NCBI GenBank assembly: GCA_004297225.1
Contig: SCUI01000008.1
Location: forward strand, 27,480-91,479
Length of the DNA: 64,000 nucleotides
Direction: 5' to 3'
Source: Lysobacteraceae bacterium
Lineage (GTDB): Bacteria; Pseudomonadota; Gammaproteobacteria; Xanthomonadales; Xanthomonadaceae
Below are positions 38,652 to 47,721 of the stretch, piece by piece. Below the pieces are notes generated by a model, which did no database searches, was not told the DNA's origin, and saw only the letters and a list, made by a program, of their open reading frames with translations. Position numbers and translations under genes: made by a program. The first letter of the stretch is position 1. Each line of letters begins with the position of its first letter.

Positions 38652-39683
38652 ATGACGTACAGCGCCGCCGAACTCGCCAACCGCTTCGGGCTTGCCGTGC
38701 ACGGCGACCCCGAAGCGCGCGTGTCGGGGGTGGCGACGCTGGCGCGCGCCGGTGCCGCCGACCTCTCGTTCCTGGCCAATCCACGTTACCGCGCGCAACT
38801 GGACGATACCGGTGCCGGCATCGTGCTGATGCGCGCGGCGGATGCGGATGGCTATCGCGGCACCGCATTGGTGGCCGCCGATCCCTACGTCGCCTTCGCC
38901 AGGGCCGCGGCGCTGTTCGAAACGCGCGAGGCGCGCGAGCTGGGGATCCATGCTTCCGCGGTGGTCGAACCCTCCGCGCAGGTGGCGGCCGGCGCCCACG
39001 TCGGTCCGTTCGCCAGCATCGGCGCGCGCAGCGTGGTCGAGGCCGGCGCGATCATCGGCCCCGGTTGCGTGGTCGGCGAGGATTGCGTGGTCGGCGCCGG
39101 CAGCGAGCTGGTCGCGCGCGTGGTGCTGGTGCGCCGCGTGCGCCTGGGCCGGCGCGTGCTGGTGCATCCGGGCGCGGTGCTGGGCGCCGACGGCTTCGGC
39201 ATCGCGCTCGAACGCCCGGCCGGGGGCGACGCGCACTGGGTCAAGGTGCCGCAGCTGGGAGGCGTGCTGGTCGGCGACGATTGCGAGATCGGCGCCAACA
39301 CCTGCATCGACCGTGGTGCGCTCGACGACACCGTGCTGGAGGAGGACGTGCGCCTGGACAACCAGATCCAGGTCGGCCACAACGTGCGCATCGGCGCGCA
39401 CACCGCGATGGCGGGCTGCTCGGCGGTTGCCGGCAGCGCGCGCATCGGCCGCTATTGCCAGATCGGCGGCGGCGCCGGCGTGCTCGGCCACCTGGAAGTA
39501 TGCGATCGCGTGGTCGTCACGGCGATGAGCCTGGTCACCCATTCCATCCGCGAGCCCGGCGAATATTCCTCCGGCACGCCGCTGATGGACAACCGCGGCT
39601 GGCGCAAGGCGGCAGCACGTTTCCGCCAACTGGATGCGCTGGCGCGCCGGGTCGGTCCTTTGCGCGATAATCCGGGCGAATGA
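38652..39683 (+). CDS. lpxD: UDP-3-O-(3-hydroxyacyl)glucosamine N-acyltransferase
   Basis: The 343-residue trimeric enzyme adds the second acyl chain in lipid A synthesis. An N-terminal uridine-binding domain (about 1-100; SFLANPRYRAQL) is followed by many hexapeptide repeats of the left-handed beta-helix (IGANTCIDRGAL; IQVGHNVRIGAHTAMAGCSA, with catalytic His in VGHN). It overlaps fabZ by 4 bp. Confidence 0.97.
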   Translation: MTYSAAELANRFGLAVHGDPEARVSGVATLARAGAADLSFLANPRYRAQLDDTGAGIVLMRAADADGYRGTALVAADPYVAFARAAALFETREARELGIHASAVVEPSAQVAAGAHVGPFASIGARSVVEAGAIIGPGCVVGEDCVVGAGSELVARVVLVRRVRLGRRVLVHPGAVLGADGFGIALERPAGGDAHWVKVPQLGGVLVGDDCEIGANTCIDRGALDDTVLEEDVRLDNQIQVGHNVRIGAHTAMAGCSAVAGSARIGRYCQIGGGAGVLGHLEVCDRVVVTAMSLVTHSIREPGEYSSGTPLMDNRGWRKAAARFRQLDALARRVGPLRDNPGE

Positions 39684-40153
39684 CCGCATCACTCCCGGGG
39701 AAGACCGCCGTGCAGTTGCCGATCGACGCCATCGCCATCCAGTCGCTGCTCCCGCACCGCTATCCGTTCCTGCTGGTGGACCGGGTGGTGGAATTCGAGC
39801 CGCGCACGCGGATCCGCTGCCTGAAGAACGTCACGGTGAACGAACCGTTCTTCCAGGGTCATTTCCCGGGGCGCCCGGTGATGCCGGGGGTGCTGGTGGT
39901 GGAGGCGCTGGCCCAGGCCGGCGGCCTGCTCACCCAGCTGTCGAAGGAAGGCGACGCCGCGGGCAAGGTCTTCTACCTGGTCAAGGTCGACAACGCGAAG
40001 TTCAGCCGCATGGTCGTGCCCGGGGACCAGCTGGAGCTTTGCGTCTCGCTCAAGCGGAGCATCCGCAACATGGCCCAGTTCGAGGCGATCGCGCGCGTCG
40101 ACGGCCAGCAGGTCGCCTGCGCGGAGATCCTTTGCGCCGAAGCGCAGGAATGA
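39680..40153 (+). CDS. fabZ: (3R)-hydroxyacyl-ACP dehydratase FabZ
   Basis: The 157-residue hotdog enzyme has [34 protein letters not shown] (catalytic His and Glu) and [14 protein letters not shown]. It supplies acyl-ACP to fatty acid synthesis in competition with lipid A. A GATAAT (39666-39671) lies 8 nt upstream of the start, inside lpxD, and could be an internal near-leaderless promoter. Next to lpxD and lpxA as in most gammaproteobacteria. Confidence 0.97.
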   Translation: MTASLPGKTAVQLPIDAIAIQSLLPHRYPFLLVDRVVEFEPRTRIRCLKNVTVNEPFFQGHFPGRPVMPGVLVVEALAQAGGLLTQLSKEGDAAGKVFYLVKVDNAKFSRMVVPGDQLELCVSLKRSIRNMAQFEAIARVDGQQVACAEILCAEAQE

Positions 40154-40154
40154 C

Positions 40155-40943
40155 ATGAGCCCAGCGCCCGCCATCCATCCCACCGCGATCGTCGATACGT
40201 CGGCGCGGATCGGCGATGGCGTCGGCATCGGCGCGTACACGGTGGTCGGCGGCGAGGTCGAAATCGGCGCGGGCACGCGCATCGGCGCGCACTGCACGCT
40301 CGAGGGCCCGACCCGCATCGGCCGCGACAACCGCATCCACGGCCACGTCGCCATCGGCGGCGACGCCCAGGACAAGAAGTTCGCCGGCGAACGCGCCGAA
40401 CTGGTGATCGGCGACCGCAACGTCATCCGCGAGTTCTGCACGATCAACCGCGGCACCGGCCACGGCGGCGGCTGCACCCGCGTCGGCGACGACAACTGGC
40501 TGCTGGCCTATGTGCACATCGCGCACGACTGCCAGGTCGGCAACGGCTGCGTTTTCTCCAACAACGCCACCCTCGCCGGGCACGTCGAGGTCGGGGACCA
40601 GGTGATCCTCGGCGGTTTCGCCGGGGTCCACCAGTTCTGCCGGATCGGCGCGCACGCGTTCATCGGCATGGGCGCGTTCGTCAATGGCGACGTGCCGCCC
40701 TTCGTGCTGGTCGCGCAGGAAGGCTACAGCCGTCCGCGCGGAGTCAATGTCGAGGGGCTGAAGCGCCGCGGTTTCGACGCCGACCGCATCGCCGCGATCC
40801 GCCGCGCCTACAAGGCGCTCTACGTGTCCGGCGCGAAGCTCGAGGAGGCGCGCCTGCAGCTGCAGGCGCTGGCAGGCGAAAGCGACGACGTGCGCGCACT
40901 GCTGGCCTTCCTGGACGCCGGCGATCGCCCGCTGCTGCGATGA
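40155..40943 (+). CDS. lpxA: UDP-N-acetylglucosamine acyltransferase
   Basis: The 262-residue first enzyme of lipid A synthesis has a left-handed beta-helix from residue 1 ([20 protein letters not shown]), catalytic His in [13 protein letters not shown], and a helical C-terminal domain ([13 protein letters not shown]). It starts 1 bp after the fabZ stop. Acyl-chain preference cannot be read from the sequence. Confidence 0.97.
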   Translation: MSPAPAIHPTAIVDTSARIGDGVGIGAYTVVGGEVEIGAGTRIGAHCTLEGPTRIGRDNRIHGHVAIGGDAQDKKFAGERAELVIGDRNVIREFCTINRGTGHGGGCTRVGDDNWLLAYVHIAHDCQVGNGCVFSNNATLAGHVEVGDQVILGGFAGVHQFCRIGAHAFIGMGAFVNGDVPPFVLVAQEGYSRPRGVNVEGLKRRGFDADRIAAIRRAYKALYVSGAKLEEARLQLQALAGESDDVRALLAFLDAGDRPLLR

Positions 40944-40950
40944 GCATGCC

Positions 40951-42114
40951 GTGACCGGCGCGCAGGGCAAGCGCATCGCACTGGTCGCCGGCGAAGCCTC
41001 GGGCGACCAGCTGGGCGCCGGCCTCGTCGCGGCCTTGCGGCAACGCTTCCCCGGCGCGGAATTCGCCGGCATCGGCGGCGACGCGATGCGCGCGGCCGGA
41101 GTCGAGACCTGGCATGACGCGGGCGAACTGGCGGTCATGGGCCTGGCCGAAGTGCTGCGCGACCTGCCGCGCCTGTTGCGCCTGCGCAGCACGCTGCGCG
41201 AGCGCGTGCTGGCGTGGCGCCCGGACGTGTTCATCGGCATCGATGCCCCGGACTTCAACCTGGGCGTCGAGCGCTGGCTCAAGCATCGCGGCGTGCGCAC
41301 CGTGCATTACGTGAGCCCTTCGGTATGGGCCTGGCGCGAGTCGCGGGCCGCGAAAATCGGCGCGAGCGCGGACCTGGTGCTGTGCCTGTTCCCGATGGAG
41401 CCGCCGATCTACGCCCGCCACGGCGTGGACGCGCGCTTCACCGGCCATCCGCTGGCCGACGCGATCGCGCTGGAACCCGACCGTGCCGAGGCGCGCGAAG
41501 CGCTGGACATCGCCTTCCATGCGCCGGTACTGGCGATCCTGCCCGGCAGTCGCCTCGGCGAAATCGCGCGGATGCTGCCGGTGTTCCTCGAAGCCGCGGC
41601 GCAAGTCGCCCGCGACATCCCCGGCCTGCAGTTGCTGGTCCCCGCCGCAAACCCCGCCTGTCGCGAAGCCATCGGGCAGGCCATCTCCCGTGCCCCATTC
41701 CCGATTCCCCAGTCCCGGCTCCTGGACGGCCAGGCGCAGCGGGCGATGATCGCCAGCGATGTCGTCCTGCTCGCCTCCGGCACCGCCGCGCTGGAGGCGA
41801 TGCTGTGCAAGCGGCCGATGGTGGTGGGCCACCGCATCGCGCCGCTCACGCACGCCATCGTCCGCCGCCTGGGGATGCTCAAGTCCGCGCACGTGAGCCT
41901 GCCGAACGTGCTCGCCGGCGAGGCTCTGGTCCCCGAGCTGCTGCAGGACGACTGCACGCCCGATCGGCTGGCGCAGGCGGTGCTGCAATGGTTCGCGCAA
42001 CCCGAGGCGGTGGCTGCCCTGCGTCCGCGCTTCCGCGCGATCCATGAAACGTTGCGCCAGGACGCCTCGCAGGCGGCCGCCGACGCGATCGCCGGACTGC
42101 TCGACCCGCGCTGA
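40951..42114 (+). CDS. lpxB: Lipid A disaccharide synthase
   Basis: The 387-residue glycosyltransferase joins UDP-diacylglucosamine and lipid X. It has [38 protein letters not shown] and [25 protein letters not shown]. The start is GTG; the only nearby ATG (40946) is followed at once by a stop. Residues about 247-258 (APFPIPQSR) are encoded by period-7 repeats and differ from the matching segment of E. coli LpxB, but the frame is kept. Confidence 0.96.
   Translation: MTGAQGKRIALVAGEASGDQLGAGLVAALRQRFPGAEFAGIGGDAMRAAGVETWHDAGELAVMGLAEVLRDLPRLLRLRSTLRERVLAWRPDVFIGIDAPDFNLGVERWLKHRGVRTVHYVSPSVWAWRESRAAKIGASADLVLCLFPMEPPIYARHGVDARFTGHPLADAIALEPDRAEAREALDIAFHAPVLAILPGSRLGEIARMLPVFLEAAAQVARDIPGLQLLVPAANPACREAIGQAISRAPFPIPQSRLLDGQAQRAMIASDVVLLASGTAALEAMLCKRPMVVGHRIAPLTHAIVRRLGMLKSAHVSLPNVLAGEALVPELLQDDCTPDRLAQAVLQWFAQPEAVAALRPRFRAIHETLRQDASQAAADAIAGLLDPR
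41690..41724. repeat. Five degenerate heptamers inside lpxB
   Basis: GTGCCCC, ATTCCCG, ATTCCCC, AGTCCCG and GCTCCTG follow each other without a gap. On the minus strand they read as GGGAATC-type units, similar to the GGGAACA/G heptamers at the end of yjgA. They code for a Pro-rich loop before RLLDGQAQ. Confidence 0.55.
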
Positions 42115-42117
42115 GCG

Positions 42118-42145
42118 TTGCCGGGCCGGCCGTCGCCGTTACACT
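42118..42145 (+). promoter_or_regulatory. Promoter of rnhB, leaderless
   Basis: TTGCCG (42118-42123), a 16-bp spacer and TACACT (42140-42145) form a reasonable sigma-70 pair. The last base of TACACT is exactly 7 nt before the A of the rnhB ATG at 42152. Of the leaderless candidates this one has the best -35. Confidence 0.55.
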
Positions 42146-42151
42146 GGCGGC

Positions 42152-42814
42152 ATGGCCGCCGCACCCGCACCCACCGACCACGACGCGAGCCTGCTGGTGG
42201 CCGGAGTGGACGAGGCCGGGCGCGGGCCGCTCGCCGGGCCGGTGGTGGTTGCGGCGGTGGTGTTCCCGCCCGGGCGCACGCCGGTCAACGGCCTCGACGA
42301 CTCCAAGCAGCTGTGCGCCGAACGCCGCGAACAGCTCTACCCGCGCATCGTCGAGCGCGCGCTGGCCTGGCAGGTGTGTTTCATCGAGGTCGGGGAAATC
42401 GACCGCATCAACATCTACCACGCGACCATGCTCGGGATGCGCCGTGCGCTCGAGGGCGTGGTCGCGCAAGTCGGCGCGGTGCGGGCGCTGATCGACGGCA
42501 ACGCGGTCCCGCGCGGGCTGCCGTGCGCGGCGCGCGCGATCGTCGGTGGCGACGCCAGCGAGCGCGCGATCATGGCTGCTTCGATCCTGGCCAAGGTTGC
42601 CCGCGACCGGCACATGCGCGAGCTGCACGCGCGCTGGCCCGGGTACGGCTTCGACGAGCACAAGGGTTACGGCACGCCCGCCCATCGCGCCGCGCTGGAG
42701 CGGCTGGGGCCGTGCCCGGCGCATCGCCGCAGCTTCGCACCGGTGCAGGCCGTGCTGCGGGGACCGGACCTGTTCGAAGGCCTGCCGGGCGGCGTCTTGC
42801 CGCAACCGGCCTGA
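42152..42814 (+). CDS. rnhB: Ribonuclease HII
   Basis: The 220-residue enzyme removes ribonucleotides from DNA. Catalytic acidic residues are in [16 protein letters not shown] (Asp, Glu), [11 protein letters not shown] and [31 protein letters not shown] is the C-terminal signature. It starts a new unit with dnaE, 37 bp after lpxB. Confidence 0.96.
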   Translation: MAAAPAPTDHDASLLVAGVDEAGRGPLAGPVVVAAVVFPPGRTPVNGLDDSKQLCAERREQLYPRIVERALAWQVCFIEVGEIDRINIYHATMLGMRRALEGVVAQVGAVRALIDGNAVPRGLPCAARAIVGGDASERAIMAASILAKVARDRHMRELHARWPGYGFDEHKGYGTPAHRAALERLGPCPAHRRSFAPVQAVLRGPDLFEGLPGGVLPQPA

Positions 42815-42821
42815 AGGCGCG

Positions 42822-45800
42822 ATGGCCGGCTTCGTCCACCTGCACCTGCACAGCGAGTATTCGCTGGTCGACTCGACCATCCGCATCGCGGAGCTGGTGG
42901 AGCGTTGCGTTGCGCTCGGACAGCCGGCGGTGGCGGTCACCGACCACAACAACCTGTTCGCGCTGGTCAAGTTCTACAAGGCGGCGGAAGCGGCCGGCCT
43001 CAAGCCGATCGCCGGCGCAGACATCCTGCTCGCCGACGGCGACGAAGCGCCGACGCGGCTGACCCTGTTGTGCCGCGACCATGGCGGTTACCTCGCGCTG
43101 TCGCGACTGCTGACCCGTGCGTGGATGGAAGGCCACCGCCACGATGGCGTGGTGGTGCGGCCGCAATGGCTGCGCGAGGCCAACGAGGGCTTGTTCGCGC
43201 TGGCCGGGCGCCACAGCGAAGCGGGATTGCTGGCCGCCGCCGGCAAGCACGAACTGGCCGAGCAATGGGTTGCCGACTGGCAGGGCGCCACCGACGGCCG
43301 CCTGCACCTTGAGCTGACCCGCACCCGGCGCGACGGCGAGGACGCGTTCAACGCCTTCGCCCTGCACGCATCCGCGCGGCGTGGCGTGCCGGTCGTCGCC
43401 AGCAACGACGTGCGCTTCCTCGATCGGGAAGGCTTCGAGGCGCACGAGGCGCGCGTGTGCATCGCCTCCGGCCGCGTGCTCGACGATCCGCGGCGGCCGC
43501 GCGACTACAGCGCCGAACAATCGCTCAAGTCCAGCGGCGACATGGCGGCGCTGTTCGACGACGTGCCCGACGCGATCGACAACGCGCTGGCCCTGGCGAC
43601 GCGCTGCAACCTCGAGCTGGCGCTGGGCACCTACCACCTGCCCGCGTTCCCGGTGCCCAGCGACCAGACCCTGGACAGCTGGATCCGCGCCTGCGCCCGC
43701 GAGGGCCTTGAACGGCGGCTGGCGCGGCATCCGCTCGCGCCCGGCAAGTCGCGCGCCGACTACGACGCGCGCCTGGAAGCCGAAGTCGACGTCATCGTGC
43801 GCATGGGATTCCCCGGCTACTTCCTGATCGTCGCCGACTTCATCAACTGGGCCAAGGACCACGACATTCCGGTCGGCCCGGGCCGCGGTTCGGGTGCCGG
43901 TTCGCTGGTGGCATGGGCGCTGGGCATCACCGACCTGGACCCCCTGCCCTACGACCTGCTGTTCGAGCGCTTCCTGAACCCCGAACGCGTGTCGATGCCG
44001 GACTTCGACATCGACTTCTGCATGGACCGCCGCGACGAGGTGATCGACTACGTCGCCGGCAAGTACGGCCGCGACCGCGTCAGCCAGATCATCACCTACG
44101 GCACGATGGCGGCGAAGGCGGTGGTGCGCGACGCCGGCCGCGTGCTCGGCTTCCCCTACGGCTTCGTCGACGGCCTGGCCAAGCTGGTGCCGATGACGCT
44201 CGGCATCTCGCTGGAGGACGCGCTCGGGCGCACGCCGAAGTCGCGCAGCGACGACAACTGGCGCTCCGACGAACTGATCGCGCGCTACGAAGCGGAGGAT
44301 GACGTCCGCGACCTGATCGACCTGGCGCTGGAGCTCGAGGACCTCACCCGCAACGCCGGCAAGCACGCCGGCGGCGTGGTGATCGCGCCCGAGCCGCTGT
44401 CGGAGTTCTGCCCGCTGTTCGCCGAACACGACGGCCACGGCCTGGGCCGCAACCCGGTCACCCAGTTCGACAAGGACGACGTCGAGGCGATCGGCCTGGT
44501 GAAGTTCGACTTCCTGGGACTGCGGACGCTGACGATCATCGATTGGGCGGTGAAGGCGATCAACGCGAAGCGGGCGCAGCCCGCGCTCGACATCTCCGCC
44601 ATCCCGCTGGACGACCCGGCCACGTACGAACTGTTCGCGCGCGGCGACACCATCGCCGTGTTCCAGTTCGAATCGCGCGGCATGCGCGACCTGCTCAAGC
44701 GGGCGAAGCCCGACCGCTTCGAGGACCTGATCGCGCTGGTGTCGCTGTTCCGCCCGGGCCCGATGGACCTGATCCCGGACTTCATCGAGCGCAAGCACGG
44801 CCGCGCCGTGGTCGAATACCCGCATCCGTTGCTGGAACCGGTGCTGGCGCCGACCTATGGCGTGGTCGTGTACCAGGAACAGGTGATGCAGACCGCACAG
44901 GTCCTGGCTGGCTATTCGCTCGGCGGCGCGGACCTGCTGCGCCGCGCGATGGGCAAGAAGAAAGTCGAGGAAATGGCCAAGGAGCGGGCCAAGTTCGAGG
45001 CCGGCGCGTTGCAGCACCACGGCCTGGAACCGAAGGTGTCCGGCCCGATCTTCGACCTGCTGGAAAAATTCGCCGGTTACGGCTTCAACAAGTCCCACGC
45101 GGCCGCCTATGCGCTGGTGTCGTACCAGACCGCATGGTTGAAGGCCCACCACCCATCGGAGTTCATGGCCGCGGTGCTGTCCAGCGACATGGACAACACC
45201 GACAAGGTGGTCGGATTCCTCGACGAGGCGCGGACCATGGGCCTCACCGTGCAGCCACCGGACGTGAACGCGTCCACCTTCATGTTCGAGGCGACCGCGG
45301 CCGACACCATCCGCTACGGCCTGGGCGCGGTGAAGGGCGTCGGCCGCGGCGCCTGCGAGGCGATCGTCGAGGCGCGCCGCGCCGGCGGCGACTTCGCCGA
45401 CCTGCTCGATTTCTGCAAGCGGGTGGATTCGACCAGGCTCAACAAGCGCGCGCTCGAGGCGCTGGTCAACGCCGGCGCACTGGACGCGCTCGGCCGCAAC
45501 CGCGCCTCGCTGATGCTGCAGTTGCCCGAGGTGCTGAAGGCGACCGACCAGTTGGCGCGCGAGCGCGAGGCCGGGCAGGTGTCCCTGTTCGGCGGCGGCG
45601 GCGCGATGCCGGCGCTGCGCATCGAGCTTCCCGAAGCCGACGACTGGCCGCTGCTGCAGCGCTTGCAGGGCGAACGCGACACCCTCGGGCACTACCTCAG
45701 CGGCCACCCGCTGGACCCGTATCGCGACGAGTTGCGCGGGCTGGTCGGCCACGACCTCGGCGACCTCGACCGGCTCTGGGCCGAGCGGCCGAACGAGGAA

Positions 45801-46328
45801 CGCCGCGGCTGGCGCCAGGAAACCACGGTGGTCGTCGCCGGCCAGGTGGTCGGCCTGCGCAAGCGCGGCGACTCGCAGGCCTTCGTGCAGCTGGACGACG
45901 GCCGCGGCCGGATCGAATGCGCCTTCTTCGCCGAAGCCTGGCACGAACACGGGTCGTTGCTCACCCGCGACCGCATCCTCGTGGTCGAGGGCGGCCTGCG
46001 CGAGGACGAGTTCAGCGGCGGCTTCTCGCTGCGCGCGCGGCGCTGCTGGGACTACACCGAGCTCTGCCGGCAGCAGGCACAACGCCTGTCGGTGAAGCTG
46101 GACCTGCGCGACGGCGACGCGCTTGGCCGCTTCAGCCATGTGCTCCAGGGCCATGCCGGGCCGACCCCGGTGCTGGTGGAGGCGATCATCCCCGGCGGCG
46201 CCATCGGCCGGCTCAGCATCAATGGCGGCCAGGGCGTGCGCGGCGACGCCGCGCTGCCGGGCCTGCTGCGGGCGTTGCCCGGAGTGCGCGCGGTGCGCCT
46301 GCACCTGCACCGGCCGTGGGCGGGATAA
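42822..46328 (+). CDS. dnaE: DNA polymerase III alpha subunit
   Basis: The 1168-residue replicative polymerase begins with the PHP domain (FVHLHLHSEYSLVDSTI). The catalytic aspartates are Asp394 and Asp396 or Asp398 in MPDFDIDF, with Asp563 in KFDFLGLRTL, matching E. coli Asp401/403/555. The helix-hairpin-helix and OB-fold regions follow (TTVVVAGQVVGLRKRGDSQAFVQLDD). Length is normal (E. coli 1160). It lies 8 bp after rnhB, and its stop codon is part of the accA -10 element. Confidence 0.98.
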   Translation: MAGFVHLHLHSEYSLVDSTIRIAELVERCVALGQPAVAVTDHNNLFALVKFYKAAEAAGLKPIAGADILLADGDEAPTRLTLLCRDHGGYLALSRLLTRAWMEGHRHDGVVVRPQWLREANEGLFALAGRHSEAGLLAAAGKHELAEQWVADWQGATDGRLHLELTRTRRDGEDAFNAFALHASARRGVPVVASNDVRFLDREGFEAHEARVCIASGRVLDDPRRPRDYSAEQSLKSSGDMAALFDDVPDAIDNALALATRCNLELALGTYHLPAFPVPSDQTLDSWIRACAREGLERRLARHPLAPGKSRADYDARLEAEVDVIVRMGFPGYFLIVADFINWAKDHDIPVGPGRGSGAGSLVAWALGITDLDPLPYDLLFERFLNPERVSMPDFDIDFCMDRRDEVIDYVAGKYGRDRVSQIITYGTMAAKAVVRDAGRVLGFPYGFVDGLAKLVPMTLGISLEDALGRTPKSRSDDNWRSDELIARYEAEDDVRDLIDLALELEDLTRNAGKHAGGVVIAPEPLSEFCPLFAEHDGHGLGRNPVTQFDKDDVEAIGLVKFDFLGLRTLTIIDWAVKAINAKRAQPALDISAIPLDDPATYELFARGDTIAVFQFESRGMRDLLKRAKPDRFEDLIALVSLFRPGPMDLIPDFIERKHGRAVVEYPHPLLEPVLAPTYGVVVYQEQVMQTAQVLAGYSLGGADLLRRAMGKKKVEEMAKERAKFEAGALQHHGLEPKVSGPIFDLLEKFAGYGFNKSHAAAYALVSYQTAWLKAHHPSEFMAAVLSSDMDNTDKVVGFLDEARTMGLTVQPPDVNASTFMFEATAADTIRYGLGAVKGVGRGACEAIVEARRAGGDFADLLDFCKRVDSTRLNKRALEALVNAGALDALGRNRASLMLQLPEVLKATDQLAREREAGQVSLFGGGGAMPALRIELPEADDWPLLQRLQGERDTLGHYLSGHPLDPYRDELRGLVGHDLGDLDRLWAERPNEERRGWRQETTVVVAGQVVGLRKRGDSQAFVQLDDGRGRIECAFFAEAWHEHGSLLTRDRILVVEGGLREDEFSGGFSLRARRCWDYTELCRQQAQRLSVKLDLRDGDALGRFSHVLQGHAGPTPVLVEAIIPGGAIGRLSINGGQGVRGDAALPGLLRALPGVRAVRLHLHRPWAG

Positions 46329-46331
46329 AAT
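46326..46331 (+). promoter_or_regulatory. Leaderless -10 element of accA
   Basis: TAAAAT, overlapping the dnaE TAA stop, ends exactly 7 nt before the A of the accA ATG. CGGGAT-AAA-ATCCCG around it is a small perfect inverted repeat. There is no Shine-Dalgarno sequence. Confidence 0.6.
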
Positions 46332-46337
46332 CCCGGG

Positions 46338-47297
46338 ATGAACCCGAACTACCTCGATTTCGAGCAGCCCATCGCCGACCTGGAAGCCAAGATCCAGGAA
46401 CTGCGCCAGGCCAGCCACGGCCCGGCGGTGGACGTCGATGCCGAGGTGCACGCGCTGCAGGACAAGCTGCGCACCCGGACGGCACACATCTTCCGCGACC
46501 TGACGCCGTGGCAGGTTTCGCAGCTGTCCCGGCACCCGGCCCGCCCGTACACGCTCGACTACCTGCGGGTGATCTGCGACGAGTTCCAGGAACTGGCCGG
46601 CGACCGCGCCTATGCCGACGACGCCGCGATCGTCGGCGGCCTGGCCCGGATCGACGGCCGCGCGGTGATGGTGGTCGGGCACGAGAAAGGCCGCGACACC
46701 AAGTCCAAGCTGCGCCGCAACTTCGGCATGCCGCGCCCTGAGGGTTATCGCAAGGCGCTGCGGCTGATGAAGATGGCCGAGCGTTTCGGCCTGCCGCTGC
46801 TGACCTTCATCGACACCATGGGCGCCTACCCCGGCATCGGCGCCGAGGAGCGCGGCCAGTCCGAGGCGATCGCGCGCAACCTGCTGGAAATGGCCGAGCT
46901 GCGCACGCCGATCATCTGCACGGTGATCGGCGAAGGCGGCTCGGGCGGTGCGCTGGCGATCGGCGTCGGCGACCGCACGCTGATGCTCGAATACAGCACC
47001 TACTCGGTGATCACCCCGGAAGGCTGCGCCTCGATCCTGTGGCGTTCGGCCGACAAGGCCAAGGATGCGGCCGAGCAGCTGGGCCTGACCGCGAAGCGGC
47101 TGAAGTCGCTGGGCCTGGTCGACAAGGTGATCCGCGAGCCGATCGGCGGCGCCCACCGCAATCCGCTGCAGATGGCGCGACGCCTGAAAGCGGTGCTGGT
47201 GAACGAACTCGACGCGCTGGAACCGGTGCCACTGGATGAGCTGATGGAGCGCCGCTACCGCCGCATCCGCGGCTACGGGGCCTACGAGGCGTCCTGA
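46338..47297 (+). CDS. accA: Acetyl-CoA carboxylase carboxyltransferase subunit alpha
   Basis: The 319-residue subunit, with AccD, transfers carboxyl from biotin to acetyl-CoA. The N-terminal helix motif [39 protein letters not shown] and the crotonase-like core [19 protein letters not shown] and [15 protein letters not shown] are present; length equals E. coli AccA. It follows dnaE by 9 bp, as in E. coli. Confidence 0.98.
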   Translation: MNPNYLDFEQPIADLEAKIQELRQASHGPAVDVDAEVHALQDKLRTRTAHIFRDLTPWQVSQLSRHPARPYTLDYLRVICDEFQELAGDRAYADDAAIVGGLARIDGRAVMVVGHEKGRDTKSKLRRNFGMPRPEGYRKALRLMKMAERFGLPLLTFIDTMGAYPGIGAEERGQSEAIARNLLEMAELRTPIICTVIGEGGSGGALAIGVGDRTLMLEYSTYSVITPEGCASILWRSADKAKDAAEQLGLTAKRLKSLGLVDKVIREPIGGAHRNPLQMARRLKAVLVNELDALEPVPLDELMERRYRRIRGYGAYEAS

Positions 47298-47372
47298 GCC
47301 CAGCCCCTCCCCCCTTGTGGCTAGAATCGGGGTGCCGGCATCCTGCCGGCGCGACCCTGGGGAGGGGCAAGC

Positions 47373-47666
47373 ATGGAAATCAAGCACATCAGCGTGATGT
47401 CCGCGGGCAAAGTGATGGGGATCATCTGCGCCGCCATCGGCCTGATCATGGGCATCCTGTTCCTGTTGTTCGGCAGCATGGCAGCCGGTCTCGTGGCGGC
47501 ATCCGGCAGCGACGGCGGCGGCCTGATGGCAATGGGCGGGGTCATGGGCGTGATAGTCCTTCCGATCGTCTACGGCATCTTCGGATTCATCGGCGGCGTG
47601 ATCCAGGCGTTCGTGTACAACCTGGCCGCCGGCTGGGTCGGCGGCATCCGCATCCAGACGCAGTAG
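47373..47666 (+). CDS. Small membrane protein, DUF3566-like
   Basis: The product is 97 residues with two long Gly-rich hydrophobic segments (about 12-42 and 52-78). It begins MEIKHISVMSAGKVMG and ends NLAAGWVGGIRIQTQ, a pattern typical of small DUF3566-related membrane proteins of unknown function. GGGGAGGGG lies just before the ATG, and a TAGAAT -10 candidate sits at 47322-47327 with a leader of about 39 nt. It appears monocistronic. Confidence 0.75.
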   Translation: MEIKHISVMSAGKVMGIICAAIGLIMGILFLLFGSMAAGLVAASGSDGGGLMAMGGVMGVIVLPIVYGIFGFIGGVIQAFVYNLAAGWVGGIRIQTQ

Positions 47667-47676
47667 CACGGCCCGG

Positions 47677-47706
47677 CGGTGCGGCCCGGCATCCCGGGCC
47701 GCACCG
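47677..47706. other. Strong GC-rich hairpin between the DUF3566 gene and tilS
   Basis: A perfect 13-bp stem (47677-47689 and 47694-47706) with a CATC loop starts 11 bp after the stop codon and ends 16 bp before tilS. There is no T-run. It may end or slow transcription of the upstream gene, or affect tilS translation. Confidence 0.5.
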
Positions 47707-47721
47707 TGCCACCATCGCGGC

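Noticed and set aside
36041..38779. A minus-strand frame of about 910 codons opposite bamA
   Set aside because: Mirror frame of bamA; no signal peptide, domain or ribosome site.
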